Assembly: GCA_964427855.1 (NCBI GenBank)
Contig: CAYRVH010000009.1
Location: forward strand, 5,947 to 69,946
From: JAUPKT01 sp964427855
Lineage (GTDB): Bacteria; Desulfobacterota; Desulfomonilia; Desulfomonilales; Desulfomonilaceae
Reading direction: 5' to 3'
DNA length: 64,000 bases
Within the stretch, counting starts at the first letter, position 1. Each line of letters opens with the position of its first letter. The translations under genes were made by a program, and so were the position numbers. Positions 44,964 to 54,429 of the stretch are shown one piece after another. A model generated the notes under the pieces. That model worked only from the letters and a program-made list of their open reading frames with translations. It had not been told where the DNA came from and did not search any database.

Positions 44964-45998
44964 GTGAACAGCTCACCTTACTTATTGGAAGTGCAGGACC
45001 TCAAAAAGCATTTTCCCCTTCGTCGGGGGATGTTGAAGAAGACCGTTGGTTCCGTGAAGGCAGTGGATGGGGTGAGCTTTGCGGTACGACCTGGGGAAAC
45101 CCTTGGTTTGGTGGGAGAGTCCGGCTGCGGGAAAACCACCGTGGGAAGGATGATCATGGGAGGATACACCCCCACGGGCGGCCATATATGGTTTCAGCCA
45201 AACGGCGAGGCGTCTCGCGTGGACATCGGCGCCATAAAGCCAAAGGAAATGAGACCACTGCGACGGTATATTCAGATGGTTTTTCAAGATCCTTTCGCCT
45301 CTCTGAATCCCCGCATGACTGTCAGAGAAATTCTTTCCGAACCGCTGGTAGTGAATAAGGTGGTCAAAGGTCGAGAATTGGAAGCTCGCGTGCGCGAGCT
45401 GGTGGATCTCGTTGGGTTGCAAGCGAGTCACCTGGGCAGATATCCCCACGCGTTTTCAGGGGGTCAGCGGCAGCGCATTAGTATTGCCAGGGCGCTGGCG
45501 TTGTATCCCAAGCTCCTGGTCGCCGATGAGCCGACGTCAGCGCTGGATGTCTCTGTTCAGGCTCAGATCATCAACCTTGCGATGGAGATTCAGGATAGGC
45601 TTGGATTGGCGTATCTATTCATCTCCCACGACCTCGGTCTCGTACGGCATTTCAGCCAGCGGATTGTCCTCATGTACGTTGGGAAGGTCGTCGAATATGC
45701 GCCGGCGGGGCCACTCTTCGACCGGCCGCGGCACCCATACACCGAGGCGCTCATGTCTAATGTGCCGACGACTCGGCGTGACGTGCGAGTCAGAAAGATT
45801 ATACTCAGGGGGGAACCTGCCGACCCTGTGAGCCCACCAAGGGGATGCGCGTTTCATCCGAGGTGCCTGTATGCGAAAGCCCTGTGTTCGGAGACGGAGC
45901 CCCCCTTGCGTGAAATAACACCCGGCCATTTGGCGGCCTGTCATTTCGCGGAATCGCTCAACTTGGCGGGGTGCGACGCGCTGGGATGCGCGATTTAG
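44964..45998 (+). CDS. ABC transporter ATP-binding protein, DppF/OppF type
   Basis: About 344 residues from GTG 44964 (preceded by TTGAGGAC); an in-frame ATG at 44916 inside the previous gene is an alternative. Walker A GESGCGKTTVGR, Q loop QMVFQDPFASLNPRMT, signature FSGGQRQRISIARAL, Walker B LLVADEPTSALDVS, and the C-terminal cysteines GCAFHPRCLYAKALC. Completes the importer (binding protein, two permeases, two ATPases). No terminator is obvious after the gene. Confidence 0.94.
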   Translation: MNSSPYLLEVQDLKKHFPLRRGMLKKTVGSVKAVDGVSFAVRPGETLGLVGESGCGKTTVGRMIMGGYTPTGGHIWFQPNGEASRVDIGAIKPKEMRPLRRYIQMVFQDPFASLNPRMTVREILSEPLVVNKVVKGRELEARVRELVDLVGLQASHLGRYPHAFSGGQRQRISIARALALYPKLLVADEPTSALDVSVQAQIINLAMEIQDRLGLAYLFISHDLGLVRHFSQRIVLMYVGKVVEYAPAGPLFDRPRHPYTEALMSNVPTTRRDVRVRKIILRGEPADPVSPPRGCAFHPRCLYAKALCSETEPPLREITPGHLAACHFAESLNLAGCDALGCAI

Positions 45999-46091
45999 GG
46001 TACCCTTTCGTGGCGACCACACGGCTTGGATCGCCGCAGGTTGATTCAAACCTTGAAATACGAGCGCCACAAGAGCCCATTAGGCGGTGAG

Positions 46092-47324
46092 ATGATTGAA
46101 CATTGCATTAAGAGGATACTGGTTTATACCCACAACTCCATTGGCCTGGGCCATGCATTCCGGACCCTTGCCCTCATCACGGGGATGAAGCGATGGAGGC
46201 CGGACATAGACTTCCTGGTCCTCTCAGGGACTTCGATCCCTCAAATTTTCTTCCGGGAAGGCATAGAAGTCATCAAGCTCCCTTCCATCAAACTCGATAT
46301 CGACAGACAAGACAACCCAATGGTATCGCGCTACCTCTCGGGATTCGGTGTGGAGGAAATCTTCGACTTCAGACAAAATATGATAATGAGCACTTTTGAC
46401 TTTTTCCAGCCTGACGTGCTCATTATCGAACACAATATGACCGGGCAAATGAGCGAATTGATCCCGCTCCTCATGAAGAAGTGGATGCGCAAAGGCGGGC
46501 CCATGGATTTCATATTGGTCCATGTGTGCCGCGGGATCATGAAATGGGTGCCTCTCCTCCGCATCCCTTATCAGAACCCTCGTCATCGTTCCGAATCCAT
46601 CAACATTGGGTCGTTGTACGATTTCATGTATGTGCTGGAGGATCGGGAAGTCATAGACATCAACAAGCAGTTTCTCGGAAACGATCCGGAGCTTGAAAAA
46701 AAGATCACTTATTTGGGGAAAATTACGAACAAGGTGCGCGACGAGATTGCTCCCCGCTCCGAGACATTCAAGAGATTTGGTTTGCCGGCAAAGAAAACCG
46801 TGCTCGTGTCGCTGGGGAGAAATAATCGCGTGGTGGAGCTTTCTAGAAAACTCCTTGAACTGTTTGTCTCGTGCGAGATCGGCTCTCAGTGCCAGGTTGT
46901 CATGGTGCTAGATCCTTACCTGCCTCAGTCGGCCGTTGACTGCATAAGGAGCCATCCCGTGAGCGAAAAGGTTCGATTCCTCACGTTCACTCCCGACTTG
47001 ATCGATCTGGTCGCTCATTCTGAACTCGTCGTGTGTCGAGCGGGATATAACATCGTAAACGAAATTCTCTTGACCGGAACCAAGGCCCTTCTTATTCCAG
47101 AAAGCCATGGGAGCGGCGAACAGGAGCAACGGGCAAAGAGCGTCAAGTCGCCGAACATCATGGTCCTCAGCGAAGAGAAGCTGCTCAGCGTCGCGAACGA
47201 CCATTTCCTCAAGGCTTTTTTCAACGACCACCACGAGAAGCATCCCGGGGAATATGATAAATACGCCATAGGAAAGAAGATACTCGAGGACCTTGAGGCC
47301 TGGAACGCCACGCGAACGGAGTGA
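46092..47324 (+). CDS. Predicted GT-B glycosyltransferase (COG4671/MurG-like)
   Basis: 410 residues from ATG 46092, which has GGCGGTGAG upstream. It starts KRILVYTHNSIGLGHAFRTLALI, the Gly/His nucleotide-sugar-enzyme pattern of MurG-like predicted transferases; the second domain shows TVLVSLGRNN and HSELVVCRAGYNIVNEILLTGTKALLIP, the donor-binding segment. It lies 93 bp after the importer operon on the same strand. No sugar-pathway neighbours here, so the substrate is unknown. Confidence 0.8.
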   Translation: MIEHCIKRILVYTHNSIGLGHAFRTLALITGMKRWRPDIDFLVLSGTSIPQIFFREGIEVIKLPSIKLDIDRQDNPMVSRYLSGFGVEEIFDFRQNMIMSTFDFFQPDVLIIEHNMTGQMSELIPLLMKKWMRKGGPMDFILVHVCRGIMKWVPLLRIPYQNPRHRSESINIGSLYDFMYVLEDREVIDINKQFLGNDPELEKKITYLGKITNKVRDEIAPRSETFKRFGLPAKKTVLVSLGRNNRVVELSRKLLELFVSCEIGSQCQVVMVLDPYLPQSAVDCIRSHPVSEKVRFLTFTPDLIDLVAHSELVVCRAGYNIVNEILLTGTKALLIPESHGSGEQEQRAKSVKSPNIMVLSEEKLLSVANDHFLKAFFNDHHEKHPGEYDKYAIGKKILEDLEAWNATRTE

Positions 47325-48101
47325 GCAGATATTTGTGTCAAGTCTGAGGACCTCGGTCGGCGTGTAATCTGCATCTTCGCAGTCAGCGAGTACTCTCAAG
47401 TACCAATTTACCTCATGCGTGAGTAACGCATCCGTCTTTGGGGGCATATCCGCTCTATTGTCGCTGCCACACTGTCATGGCAACATGCTTTCACGACGGC
47501 AGTTGTCCACAGAACCTGTTGACAAGTTGCTCATAACCTTGTGGATAGGTTTGTTGCCATGTAAAAATCACAAGATTTTTTGCTTATTGCTCAACGTTAG
47601 ATCAGCAGAGAAACCTCAGTAAAATCAACGTGAAACGTAAGCGACTGATATGTCTAGTCCCGTGACCGATTCCCAATTCTGAGCTTGATTTGAGTTACTT
47701 ACAGTTGTTGATAAATTCGTTGCGGGTGGTGAGGGTCGGGGGTGGGCTACTTCGCCGACATGAGGTTTTTTTGAGGGGCTTTGAGGGGAACGGTCATCGC
47801 TGCGCCATGACCCTTATGCGCCACTCGCGGCCACTACTGGACAGCTCGGAAGGGCGCGTCTGTTGCGGGGGGCGCGTTGACACCTTTAGACGCCGCTGCT
47901 ATAAGAAGAGAGGTATATATACCCGTTCTCGAAACTTAAGTCATAATGAGGACAGCCATGTGATGAACATCATGACTGTCGAACCTTAGGTCATGCATGG
48001 AAAGGGCTACGATGACTGCCATCACAGGACACGATTTCTCGTGCCGGCCTCGATCCGGCATCGAGGAAATATAGAATGGTGTCCGTTTGCGCGAGCATGA
48101 A
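47325..48101. other. Long gene-free region with origin-like sequence
   Basis: About 775 bp between the GT-B gene and coaBC with no credible reading frame. Besides the DnaA-box palindrome described separately it has an AT-rich patch (47562-47590), a palindrome GGTATATATACC (47912-47923), an imperfect inverted repeat GACAG-C-CATG...CATGACTGTC near 47951-47980, and two related 15-mers (CGAAACTTAAGTCAT, CGAACCTTAGGTCAT) about 51 bp apart. Confidence 0.5.
47476..47561. other. Inverted repeat enclosing two DnaA-box-like sites
   Basis: A perfect 10-bp inverted repeat, CATGGCAACA (47476-47485) and TGTTGCCATG (47552-47561), encloses TTGTCCACA (47503-47511) and, in the opposite orientation, CTATCCACA read on the minus strand (47540-47548). 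Each differs by one base from the DnaA box TTATCCACA. An A/T-rich stretch follows at once. This could be a replication-origin or DnaA-titration site, or an operator; dnaA itself is not in the window. Confidence 0.45.
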
Positions 48102-49376
48102 ATGAGGCGGGCAGCGGCGCCTCACTTGGCTATTATTTTCGAGAACTACAAGGGCTCATCAGCAGCGGGGTGCTCATTGACCAAACGGGTCCTGCTCGGC
48201 GTCAGTGGCGGAATTGCGGCCTACAAGATTCCACTGCTGGTACGACTATTAAAAACGGCAGAGATGGATGTTCACGTCGTCATGACGAGGGCTGCCAAGC
48301 GCTTTGTGACGCCGATGACCCTTGCCATTTTAAGCGGCAATAGGGTGTGGACAAGCATGTGGGAGGATGATCATTCCCCATGCGTACCTCACATCTCTCT
48401 TGCCGACCAAGCCGACCTCGTGGTAGTGGCCCCGGCCACAGCTAATATCATAGGGAAAGTGGTCGCCGGCATAGCAGACGACCTGCTCTCAACCATTCTC
48501 GCGGCGGCCCAGCGTCCAATACTTCTTTGCCCCTCCATGAACGTGAACATGTATAACAATCCTGTATTGCAGAACAACATCAACACATTGCGGCGTCTCG
48601 GGTATCATATCCTTGATCCTGACTCTGGCTTTTTGGCGTGCGGTTGGACAGGGCAAGGCCGGCTGCCTGAACCTGAAATTATTTTTGAGGCGATCAACCA
48701 CATTATCAGCCCCAAAGATCTGACGGGACTTACCGTGCTGGTCACAGCCGGTCCCACTGAAGAACCGCTGGACCCCGTCCGATTTATCACTAACAGGTCA
48801 TCCGGCAAGATGGGCGTGGCAATAGCCAGGCGCGCGGCGGCCCGAGGGGCCAGCGTCATTCTAGTTGCAGGTCCTCTTAAAGTACCCCCACCCGCAGCGG
48901 TGAAACTTGTTCCCGTGAGGACTGCCCAGGAAATGCTGGCCAAGGTGACGGCCTATTTTCCATCGGTGGACATTGTCGTCAAGGCTGCGGCAGTCGCTGA
49001 TTTTCGTCCATCACTGCCGAGCTTTTCCAAGATACCCAAGGATGAACTCGGCGCCACACTGCATTTGACCAAGAATGAGGATATCCTCAAGACTTTGGGA
49101 CTGTCGAAGAAAGAGCATCAAGTGGTCATAGGCTTTGCCGCGGAAACCCTTGAAGTGATCGAAAAAGCGCACGCGAAATTGATGAATAAAAAGGCTGACA
49201 TGATGGTGGTAAACGATGTTGGCCGGCCTGGCGCCGGCTTTGACAGCGACACGAATATAGTCAGCTTCCTCTTTCCATCAGGTGAGGTAGAGCACTATGA
49301 TATGATGACGAAAGAGGCTGTCGCCGACCTTATTTTAGACCGAGCCAAGGCTTTGCGCCAGGCCAAGCGAGGCTGA
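48102..49376 (+). CDS. coaBC: Bifunctional phosphopantothenoylcysteine decarboxylase/phosphopantothenate-cysteine ligase
   Basis: About 424 residues. It converts 4'-phosphopantothenate plus cysteine to 4'-phosphopantetheine for CoA. The CoaC half binds FMN: LGVSGGIAAYK, the catalytic His in PHISLADQADLVVVAPATAN, the PSMNVNM motif, and the active Cys in LACGWTGQGRLPEPE. The CoaB half has VTAGPTEEPLDPVRFITNRSSGKMG and KKADMMVVNDV. The start is uncertain: ATG 48102 gives a ~25-residue extension, while TTG 48177 (LTKRVLLG) gives the usual N-terminus. Next to a uracil-DNA glycosylase gene 5 bp downstream. Confidence 0.95.
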   Translation: MRRAAAPHLAIIFENYKGSSAAGCSLTKRVLLGVSGGIAAYKIPLLVRLLKTAEMDVHVVMTRAAKRFVTPMTLAILSGNRVWTSMWEDDHSPCVPHISLADQADLVVVAPATANIIGKVVAGIADDLLSTILAAAQRPILLCPSMNVNMYNNPVLQNNINTLRRLGYHILDPDSGFLACGWTGQGRLPEPEIIFEAINHIISPKDLTGLTVLVTAGPTEEPLDPVRFITNRSSGKMGVAIARRAAARGASVILVAGPLKVPPPAAVKLVPVRTAQEMLAKVTAYFPSVDIVVKAAAVADFRPSLPSFSKIPKDELGATLHLTKNEDILKTLGLSKKEHQVVIGFAAETLEVIEKAHAKLMNKKADMMVVNDVGRPGAGFDSDTNIVSFLFPSGEVEHYDMMTKEAVADLILDRAKALRQAKRG

Positions 49377-49381
49377 GCATT

Positions 49382-50095
49382 GTGAGGGAGATCATTGATT
49401 CACCAGAATATCAGTGGTTGCGGGACGTTAAGAACTACTTGGAATACGTGGTAAGTCTAGGCGTTGAAAAAGTCCATGTCCCCGGCGGAAAGGTCGAATC
49501 ACGAGCCGTGGCATCCAATTTGGAGTCTGTGCGGCAATGGCTTGGGGAATGCACGCGATGTCGTCTCCATACCACGAGGAAAACCATCGTATTCGGAGAA
49601 GGGGATCCGCATGCGGACATCATGTTCGTGGGCGAAGGGCCGGGGGCTGACGAAGATCGACAGGGGCGGCCATTTGTCGGCCGGGCTGGGGCCTTGCTTA
49701 CAAAGATGATCAATGCCATGGGCCTCGAGCGGTCTCAGGTATATATCGCGAATGTGGTGAAATGCAGGCCGCCTGGGAATCGTGATCCCGAGGCGGAAGA
49801 GATAGCAGCGTGCCTGCCTTTCCTGGAGCGACAGATTCAGTGCGTAAACCCTAGGGTTCTCGTCGCGCTGGGAAGGATAGCGGCGGGGACGTTACTCAAC
49901 AAGAGGGAGTCGCTTTCAAAGATTCGGGGCGTTTTTTTCGAGAGAAACGGCGTCAAAGTACTCCCCACCTATCACCCTTCTTTTCTTTTGAGGCAGGAGC
50001 GGGAAAGACGATATAGAGCAGAGGCCTGGGCTGACTTGCAGCAAGTGATGGCATTAGTGGGATTGAGCGATTCCGCACGGGAGAGCACGCCATGA
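49382..50095 (+). CDS. Uracil-DNA glycosylase, family 4 (Fe-S)
   Basis: 237 residues, GTG start. Removes uracil from DNA. The four [4Fe-4S] ligands are C57, C60 (CTRC), C128 (VVKCRPPGNRDP) and C144. The catalytic motif is VGEGPGADEDRQGRPFVG, and the C-terminal motif is PTYHPSFLLR. The first ~50 residues are an extra N-terminal extension, common in Deltaproteobacterial members. Its stop overlaps the NfeD gene start by 4 bp. Confidence 0.93.
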   Translation: MREIIDSPEYQWLRDVKNYLEYVVSLGVEKVHVPGGKVESRAVASNLESVRQWLGECTRCRLHTTRKTIVFGEGDPHADIMFVGEGPGADEDRQGRPFVGRAGALLTKMINAMGLERSQVYIANVVKCRPPGNRDPEAEEIAACLPFLERQIQCVNPRVLVALGRIAAGTLLNKRESLSKIRGVFFERNGVKVLPTYHPSFLLRQERERRYRAEAWADLQQVMALVGLSDSARESTP

Positions 50096-51414
50096 AACCC
50101 TTTTTGAGGATGATGCTATGTTGGTTGCTCTTGGGGCTGATAAGCGCCCCGGCTGGCGACATGCCTGATTGCGCCGCCGCCGAGAATACAACTGCTGGTC
50201 CCACGGTCGTTTTGCTCTCGGTGGATGGCACGGTCAATCCCGCGCTGGCCGATTATATCATCAAAGGGATAGAGCAGGCGGAGGAAAAGAACGCAGCGTG
50301 TGTGATCATACGTATGGATACCCCTGGTGGTGTGGTCACGACTACGAAGACCATTATAAAGGCGATGGTCAATGCCAAGGTTCCCGTAGTCGTCTATGTT
50401 GCGCCTAGTGGGTCTTCGGCGTCTTCGGCCGGGGCGCTCATTACCGTCGCGGCCGATGTAGCTGCCATGGCACCGGGGACGAACATAGGGGCGGCCCATC
50501 CCGTGGCTGGCGGCGGCCAGGAAATCGGCGCGGCTATGTCTGAAAAGATTGTCAACGATCTGACCGCGTACATACGAGGAATCGCCGTACGCAAGGGCCG
50601 AAATGCCCAATGGATCGAACAGGCTATTCGGGAAAGTGTCTCTGTGACAGCAAAAGAAGCCCTGGGCCTCGGCGTGGTTGAAATAATTGCCGATTCTGTC
50701 CCAGATCTTTTGGAAAAACTGAACGGAAGAAAAATAGAAAAGGAAGGCCGTACCTACGTCGTCTCCACGAAAAATGCGCGCATAGAGCGCATCGTTCCCG
50801 GGCTGCGATTCAAGATCCTTGACGTGGTGGCGAACCCCAACATCGCCTACATGCTCATGATGATTGGGGGCATAGGCATCATGATGGAGCTTTATAACCC
50901 TGGAATGATCTTTCCAGGGGTTGTAGGCGGAATCTGCTTGCTGCTCTCTTTCTTCGCGTTGCAGGTCCTGCCGGTGAATTATGTAGGGATTTTGTTGATA
51001 ATCTTGGCGGTAATCCTTTTTATTGCAGAACTCAAGGTAGCCTCGTACGGGCTGCTTTCTGTGGGAGGGATTGTCAGCCTGACGCTAGGATCAGTGATGC
51101 TTTTTGAATCAGGCGACGAGGCAATGCGGGTGTCGTGGTCTGTCATCATTCCAACGGTGGCGGCGGTCTCGGCGTTTTTCGTCTTTGCCCTGGGACTCGT
51201 GGTGAGGGCATGGCTGCGAAAACCCCTCACTGGCACACAAGGACTTGTCGGAGAGATAGGGGTGGCGCTCACTGATATAGACAACAAAGGTAAGGTGGCC
51301 ATCCACGGCGAATATTGGAATGCGCGAGCTGATATCAGGATTCCCAAAGGGTCGAAGGTCCGTGTGGCGGCTGTTGAAGGACTGCATATAAAAGTCACGC
51401 AGGCTGACATCTAA
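50092..51414 (+). CDS. NfeD-family membrane-bound serine protease
   Basis: 440 residues. Signal peptide (LRMMLCWLLLGLISAP); a ClpP-class protease domain with IIRMDTPGGVVTTT and the nucleophile region VAPSGSSASSAGALI; a Lys in VTAKEALGLGVVE as the likely general base; about five membrane segments; and a C-terminal OB-fold domain (LVGEIGVALTDIDNKGKVAIHGEYWNARAD). It cleaves the C-terminal tail of stomatin-like partners in characterised archaeal pairs. The partner gene follows immediately. Confidence 0.92.
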   Translation: MKPFLRMMLCWLLLGLISAPAGDMPDCAAAENTTAGPTVVLLSVDGTVNPALADYIIKGIEQAEEKNAACVIIRMDTPGGVVTTTKTIIKAMVNAKVPVVVYVAPSGSSASSAGALITVAADVAAMAPGTNIGAAHPVAGGGQEIGAAMSEKIVNDLTAYIRGIAVRKGRNAQWIEQAIRESVSVTAKEALGLGVVEIIADSVPDLLEKLNGRKIEKEGRTYVVSTKNARIERIVPGLRFKILDVVANPNIAYMLMMIGGIGIMMELYNPGMIFPGVVGGICLLLSFFALQVLPVNYVGILLIILAVILFIAELKVASYGLLSVGGIVSLTLGSVMLFESGDEAMRVSWSVIIPTVAAVSAFFVFALGLVVRAWLRKPLTGTQGLVGEIGVALTDIDNKGKVAIHGEYWNARADIRIPKGSKVRVAAVEGLHIKVTQADI

Positions 51415-51433
51415 CTCATAAAGGAGACGCGTC

Positions 51434-52186
51434 ATGTATGCTCTAGGAATCATTATATTCTTAGTCCTCATTTTTTTGTTTATGGCCATCAAGGTCCTAA
51501 ACGAATACGAACGGGGCGTTATTTTTCGGTTGGGGCGAGTGATTGATTACAAAGGACCTGGATTGATCATTCTCATACCGGTCATTGATCGCATGGTGCG
51601 GGTCAGTCTGCGGACTGTGACCATGGATGTACCATCGCAAGACGTGATCACGAGGGACAACGTATCGGTTAAAGTCAGCGCAGTTATCTACTTCCGGGTT
51701 ATGGAGCCCACGAAAGCCGTGATCGAAGTCGAGAACTACCTTTACGCGACATCCCAGTTGGCGCAGACCACGTTGAGAAGCGTGTGCGGTCAATCAGAAC
51801 TTGACGAACTCCTTGCCGAACGGGAGAAGGTCAACCTCGAGATCCAAGAAATATTAGATCGCCACACGGAGCCTTGGGGCGTGAAGGTCAGTATGGTCGA
51901 AGTCAAACACATCGACCTCCCCAGCGAGATGCAACGAGCCATAGCTCGTCAGGCTGAGGCCGAGCGCGAGAGGCGAGCCAAGGTGATCAACGCGGAAGGG
52001 GAATACCAAGCGGCAGCCAGGCTGGCTGAAGCAGCCCAGATCATTGCTAAGGAGCCGACGGCCTTGCAGCTCAGATTCTTGCAGACGCTCGTGGAGGTGT
52101 CCGCGGAAAAGAATTCTACGACTATTTTCCCAGTGCCAATCGATCTCTTGGAGCCCTTTATCAGGAAGCACAGGGAGGCTGATTGA
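51434..52186 (+). CDS. Stomatin/slipin family SPFH protein
   Basis: 250 residues. N-terminal membrane segment (GIIIFLVLIFLFMAIKVLNEYERGVIFRLGR), SPFH domain with DVITRDNVSVKVSAVIYFRV, and a coiled-coil region ARQAEAERERRAKVINAEGE typical of slipins. It forms oligomers that organise membrane patches; the upstream NfeD protease is its usual partner. 19 bp downstream of nfeD, with a clear AAGGAG site. Confidence 0.95.
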   Translation: MYALGIIIFLVLIFLFMAIKVLNEYERGVIFRLGRVIDYKGPGLIILIPVIDRMVRVSLRTVTMDVPSQDVITRDNVSVKVSAVIYFRVMEPTKAVIEVENYLYATSQLAQTTLRSVCGQSELDELLAEREKVNLEIQEILDRHTEPWGVKVSMVEVKHIDLPSEMQRAIARQAEAERERRAKVINAEGEYQAAARLAEAAQIIAKEPTALQLRFLQTLVEVSAEKNSTTIFPVPIDLLEPFIRKHREAD

Positions 52187-52223
52187 GCTTGAGAAGAGGC
52201 TCAGAAGGACTATTGGAGAAGAC

Positions 52224-52646
52224 ATGCCAGGTGTACTCATACGATGGATCCTGATGGCGCTCGCCGTGCTCCTAGTGGCGAAGATTGTGCCGGGGGTGAC
52301 GGTGGATAGCACTGCATCGGCCCTTTTGGCTGCAGGCGTGCTGGGGATACTCAATGCGTTTGTCCGTCCTGCTCTAGTCATTCTCACCTTGCCGCTTACG
52401 CTGGTGACGTTGGGATTTTTCCTCTTGGTCATCAATGCCCTGCTCTTCTGGCTTGTGGCGAGCCTGGATTTTGGGCTCCACGTATCCGGATTCTGGTCCG
52501 CATTTTTCGGCGCGCTCTTGTTGAGCATTTTTTCTTGGCTTACCAGCTCTATTGTGAGAGGCGGCGGGGGCGAAAAGACGATGATTGTGGCCCGGTGGAA
52601 TGAGCCGGTGGAATTGCGCAGAGGTCGGAGCGGTCGCTGGGAGTGA
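52224..52646 (+). CDS. Phage-holin family IV-like small membrane protein (PF04020 type)
   Basis: 140 residues, four membrane segments: VLIRWILMALAVLLVAKIVP, then LGILNAFVRPALVILTLPL, VTLGFFLLVINALLFWLVA and AFFGALLLSIFSWLTS. The NAFVRP-ILTLPLT pattern is the family signature. ATG 52224 is preceded by TTGGAG. Despite the family name these proteins are common in chromosomes without prophage; function unknown. Same strand as nfeD and slipin, so probably cotranscribed. Confidence 0.87.
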   Translation: MPGVLIRWILMALAVLLVAKIVPGVTVDSTASALLAAGVLGILNAFVRPALVILTLPLTLVTLGFFLLVINALLFWLVASLDFGLHVSGFWSAFFGALLLSIFSWLTSSIVRGGGGEKTMIVARWNEPVELRRGRSGRWE

Positions 52647-53036
52647 TACTGCGTGTGAAACGAGCGGCGAGGAAAGGGAAAGTGTGACCGCGGCAGTCCA
52701 TTCGTGGCCTTGGTACGGGTATGTATTGGGGCCGGATGTGTTGTGTGGCCATGAGCCCCGCATTGTCGAGTTCGCGAGCACCTTTGAAAACCTCGTACGC
52801 GCCCAGTGGGGGGCGCTTCTCGTGAGTTGGAGGAAGCGAGGCCGAACGCATTCAGAGAGAGCAAGTAAGAAATTTTCGTCTCCAAGGCGAGGCCTCTCTC
52901 GTCGCTCAAAATGCCACGGTGTAGCGGGGTCGAACGAATTTCAGGCAACCAGATTCGTGATTATTTCCCCGTCATGAATGAGGCGGAATCGGCAAAACCA
53001 CGGCCTCGCCGCCATTTTCATTATCTCGAGTAGTAC
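52647..53036. other. Intergenic region
   Basis: About 390 bp before the NamZ-like gene. An open plus-strand frame (52585-52977) overlaps the previous gene, has no ribosome site and no recognisable features. Nothing else seen. Confidence 0.4.
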
Positions 53037-54209
53037 GTGACCGTCACCACAGCATTAGACAGCGTACTGGAAGAGTCCCGGATTCTACGATCTCGCGGCC
53101 TTCTGGGGCTTTTGTATAACCAGGCCTCCATAGACAAGAACTATCGGAGCGCGGCTGAGCTCCTCGTTGACGCCCTCCCTGGACAAATACGCACGTTATT
53201 TGGGCCTCAGCACGGGGTGTATTGCACCGAGCAAGACAACATGCGCGAGACTCCGCATACAATCCATCCCAAACTAGGGCTACCCGTGGTGAGTCTTTAT
53301 TCGGAAGACAGGAGACCTTGCCGCGCAAGCATTGAACCGCTGGATGCCATCGTGGTGGATCTGCAGGATGTGGGAACGAGAGTGTACACCTTTGCCACTA
53401 CCGCAGTGTATGTCATGCAGGCGTGCGCCGAGTGGGACAAAGAGGTCATCGTGCTCGATAGACCCAATCCTCTCAATGGGTTGGACATGGAAGGTAACAT
53501 TTCCCGTGGAGATTTCTCGTCCTTTGTAGCCCCCTACCCTCTTCCCATGCGCCATGGGATGACCATTGGGGAACTCCTGCGCTACTACAACGAGGTGCAT
53601 GAGATAGGATGCAGGCTCACCGTGGTCCCTATGCGGGGATGGAAACGCTGGATGTGGTTTGAAGACACAGGGCTCCCGTGGGTTTTGCCTTCCCCAAATA
53701 TGCCGACCGTTGAGGCTGCGGTAGTCTATCCAGGACAGGTGATCCTTGAGGGGACCAACTTATCAGAAGGACGCGGGACAACAAAGCCGTTTGAGTTTCT
53801 GGGCGCGCCGTTTGTTGACCCTGAGCGAGTTCTATCCGCGATAAACCCCAAAACCCTTGCGGGGGTCTGCCTGCGCGCCATCGAATTTTGCCCCACCTTT
53901 AATAAATGGAAGGATTGCGTCTGCAAGGGCTTTCAGTTGCATGTGGTGGACCGCTCCATCTTCAGGCCGGTGCGGACGTCGCTGGCTATCATTTCGGCTA
54001 TTATCAAGACTCATTCCTCAGATTTCTCGTGGGCGAGTCCCCCGTACGAATACGTGTTCGACAAATTACCTATCGACGTGATAATGGGAGACGATTCGGT
54101 GCGGGTACATCTGGAAAGCGGCTGCGCCGTCACTGAACTGGAAAGCCAGTGGCGAGATGACTTGAGGCGCTTCGATGCAGCAAGGCGGCGCTTTCTTTTA
54201 TATACCTGA
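53037..54209 (+). CDS. NamZ-like exo-N-acetylmuramidase (DUF1343, GH171)
   Basis: 390 residues, GTG start. Family motifs: GLLYNQASIDKNY, the strongly conserved LFGPQHGVYCTEQDNM, PVVSLYSEDRRP, VVDLQDVGTRVYTFATTAVYVM and LDRPNPLNG. Known members release N-acetylmuramic acid from peptidoglycan glycan fragments. Unlike characterised exported members, no signal peptide is visible, so this one probably acts in the cytoplasm on imported fragments, or the true start lies upstream in unclear sequence. No other recycling gene is adjacent. Confidence 0.88.
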   Translation: MTVTTALDSVLEESRILRSRGLLGLLYNQASIDKNYRSAAELLVDALPGQIRTLFGPQHGVYCTEQDNMRETPHTIHPKLGLPVVSLYSEDRRPCRASIEPLDAIVVDLQDVGTRVYTFATTAVYVMQACAEWDKEVIVLDRPNPLNGLDMEGNISRGDFSSFVAPYPLPMRHGMTIGELLRYYNEVHEIGCRLTVVPMRGWKRWMWFEDTGLPWVLPSPNMPTVEAAVVYPGQVILEGTNLSEGRGTTKPFEFLGAPFVDPERVLSAINPKTLAGVCLRAIEFCPTFNKWKDCVCKGFQLHVVDRSIFRPVRTSLAIISAIIKTHSSDFSWASPPYEYVFDKLPIDVIMGDDSVRVHLESGCAVTELESQWRDDLRRFDAARRRFLLYT

Positions 54210-54285
54210 ACCCCCCTCATGGGAGGGCCCTGATGACAATGGGAGTTCCCGAACTTAACCATGAAATGGGAGCGTGTCGCCGCTG

Positions 54286-54392
54286 TCTCATCCTCACGAA
54301 TGTGTGGACTTAAGGTGAGCGTCCTGGATTCCGGTTTTCATGAGAATGACAACCTGAATGACAGCAGTTTCGCGTTTCTTTTGAGAAAGGTT
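54286..54392. repeat. Dispersed repeat, copy 1
   Basis: About 107 bp, imperfectly matched to 58296-58403 in the same orientation. Shared pieces: TCATCCTCACGAA, GATTCC-GTTTT-ATG-GAATGACAA, and TTTCTTTTGAGAAAGGTT at the right end. Both copies are intergenic. Confidence 0.65.
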
Positions 54393-54429
54393 ATACGGCC
54401 CTTGCCGGGTTGAAAGGAGGCGTAAGAAG

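Noticed and set aside
51854..52948. 364-codon open frame on the minus strand
   Set aside because: It is antisense to the slipin and holin-like genes, and its translation is low-complexity (Arg/Pro/Ser/Thr rich) with no domain. The plus-strand genes are clearly real.
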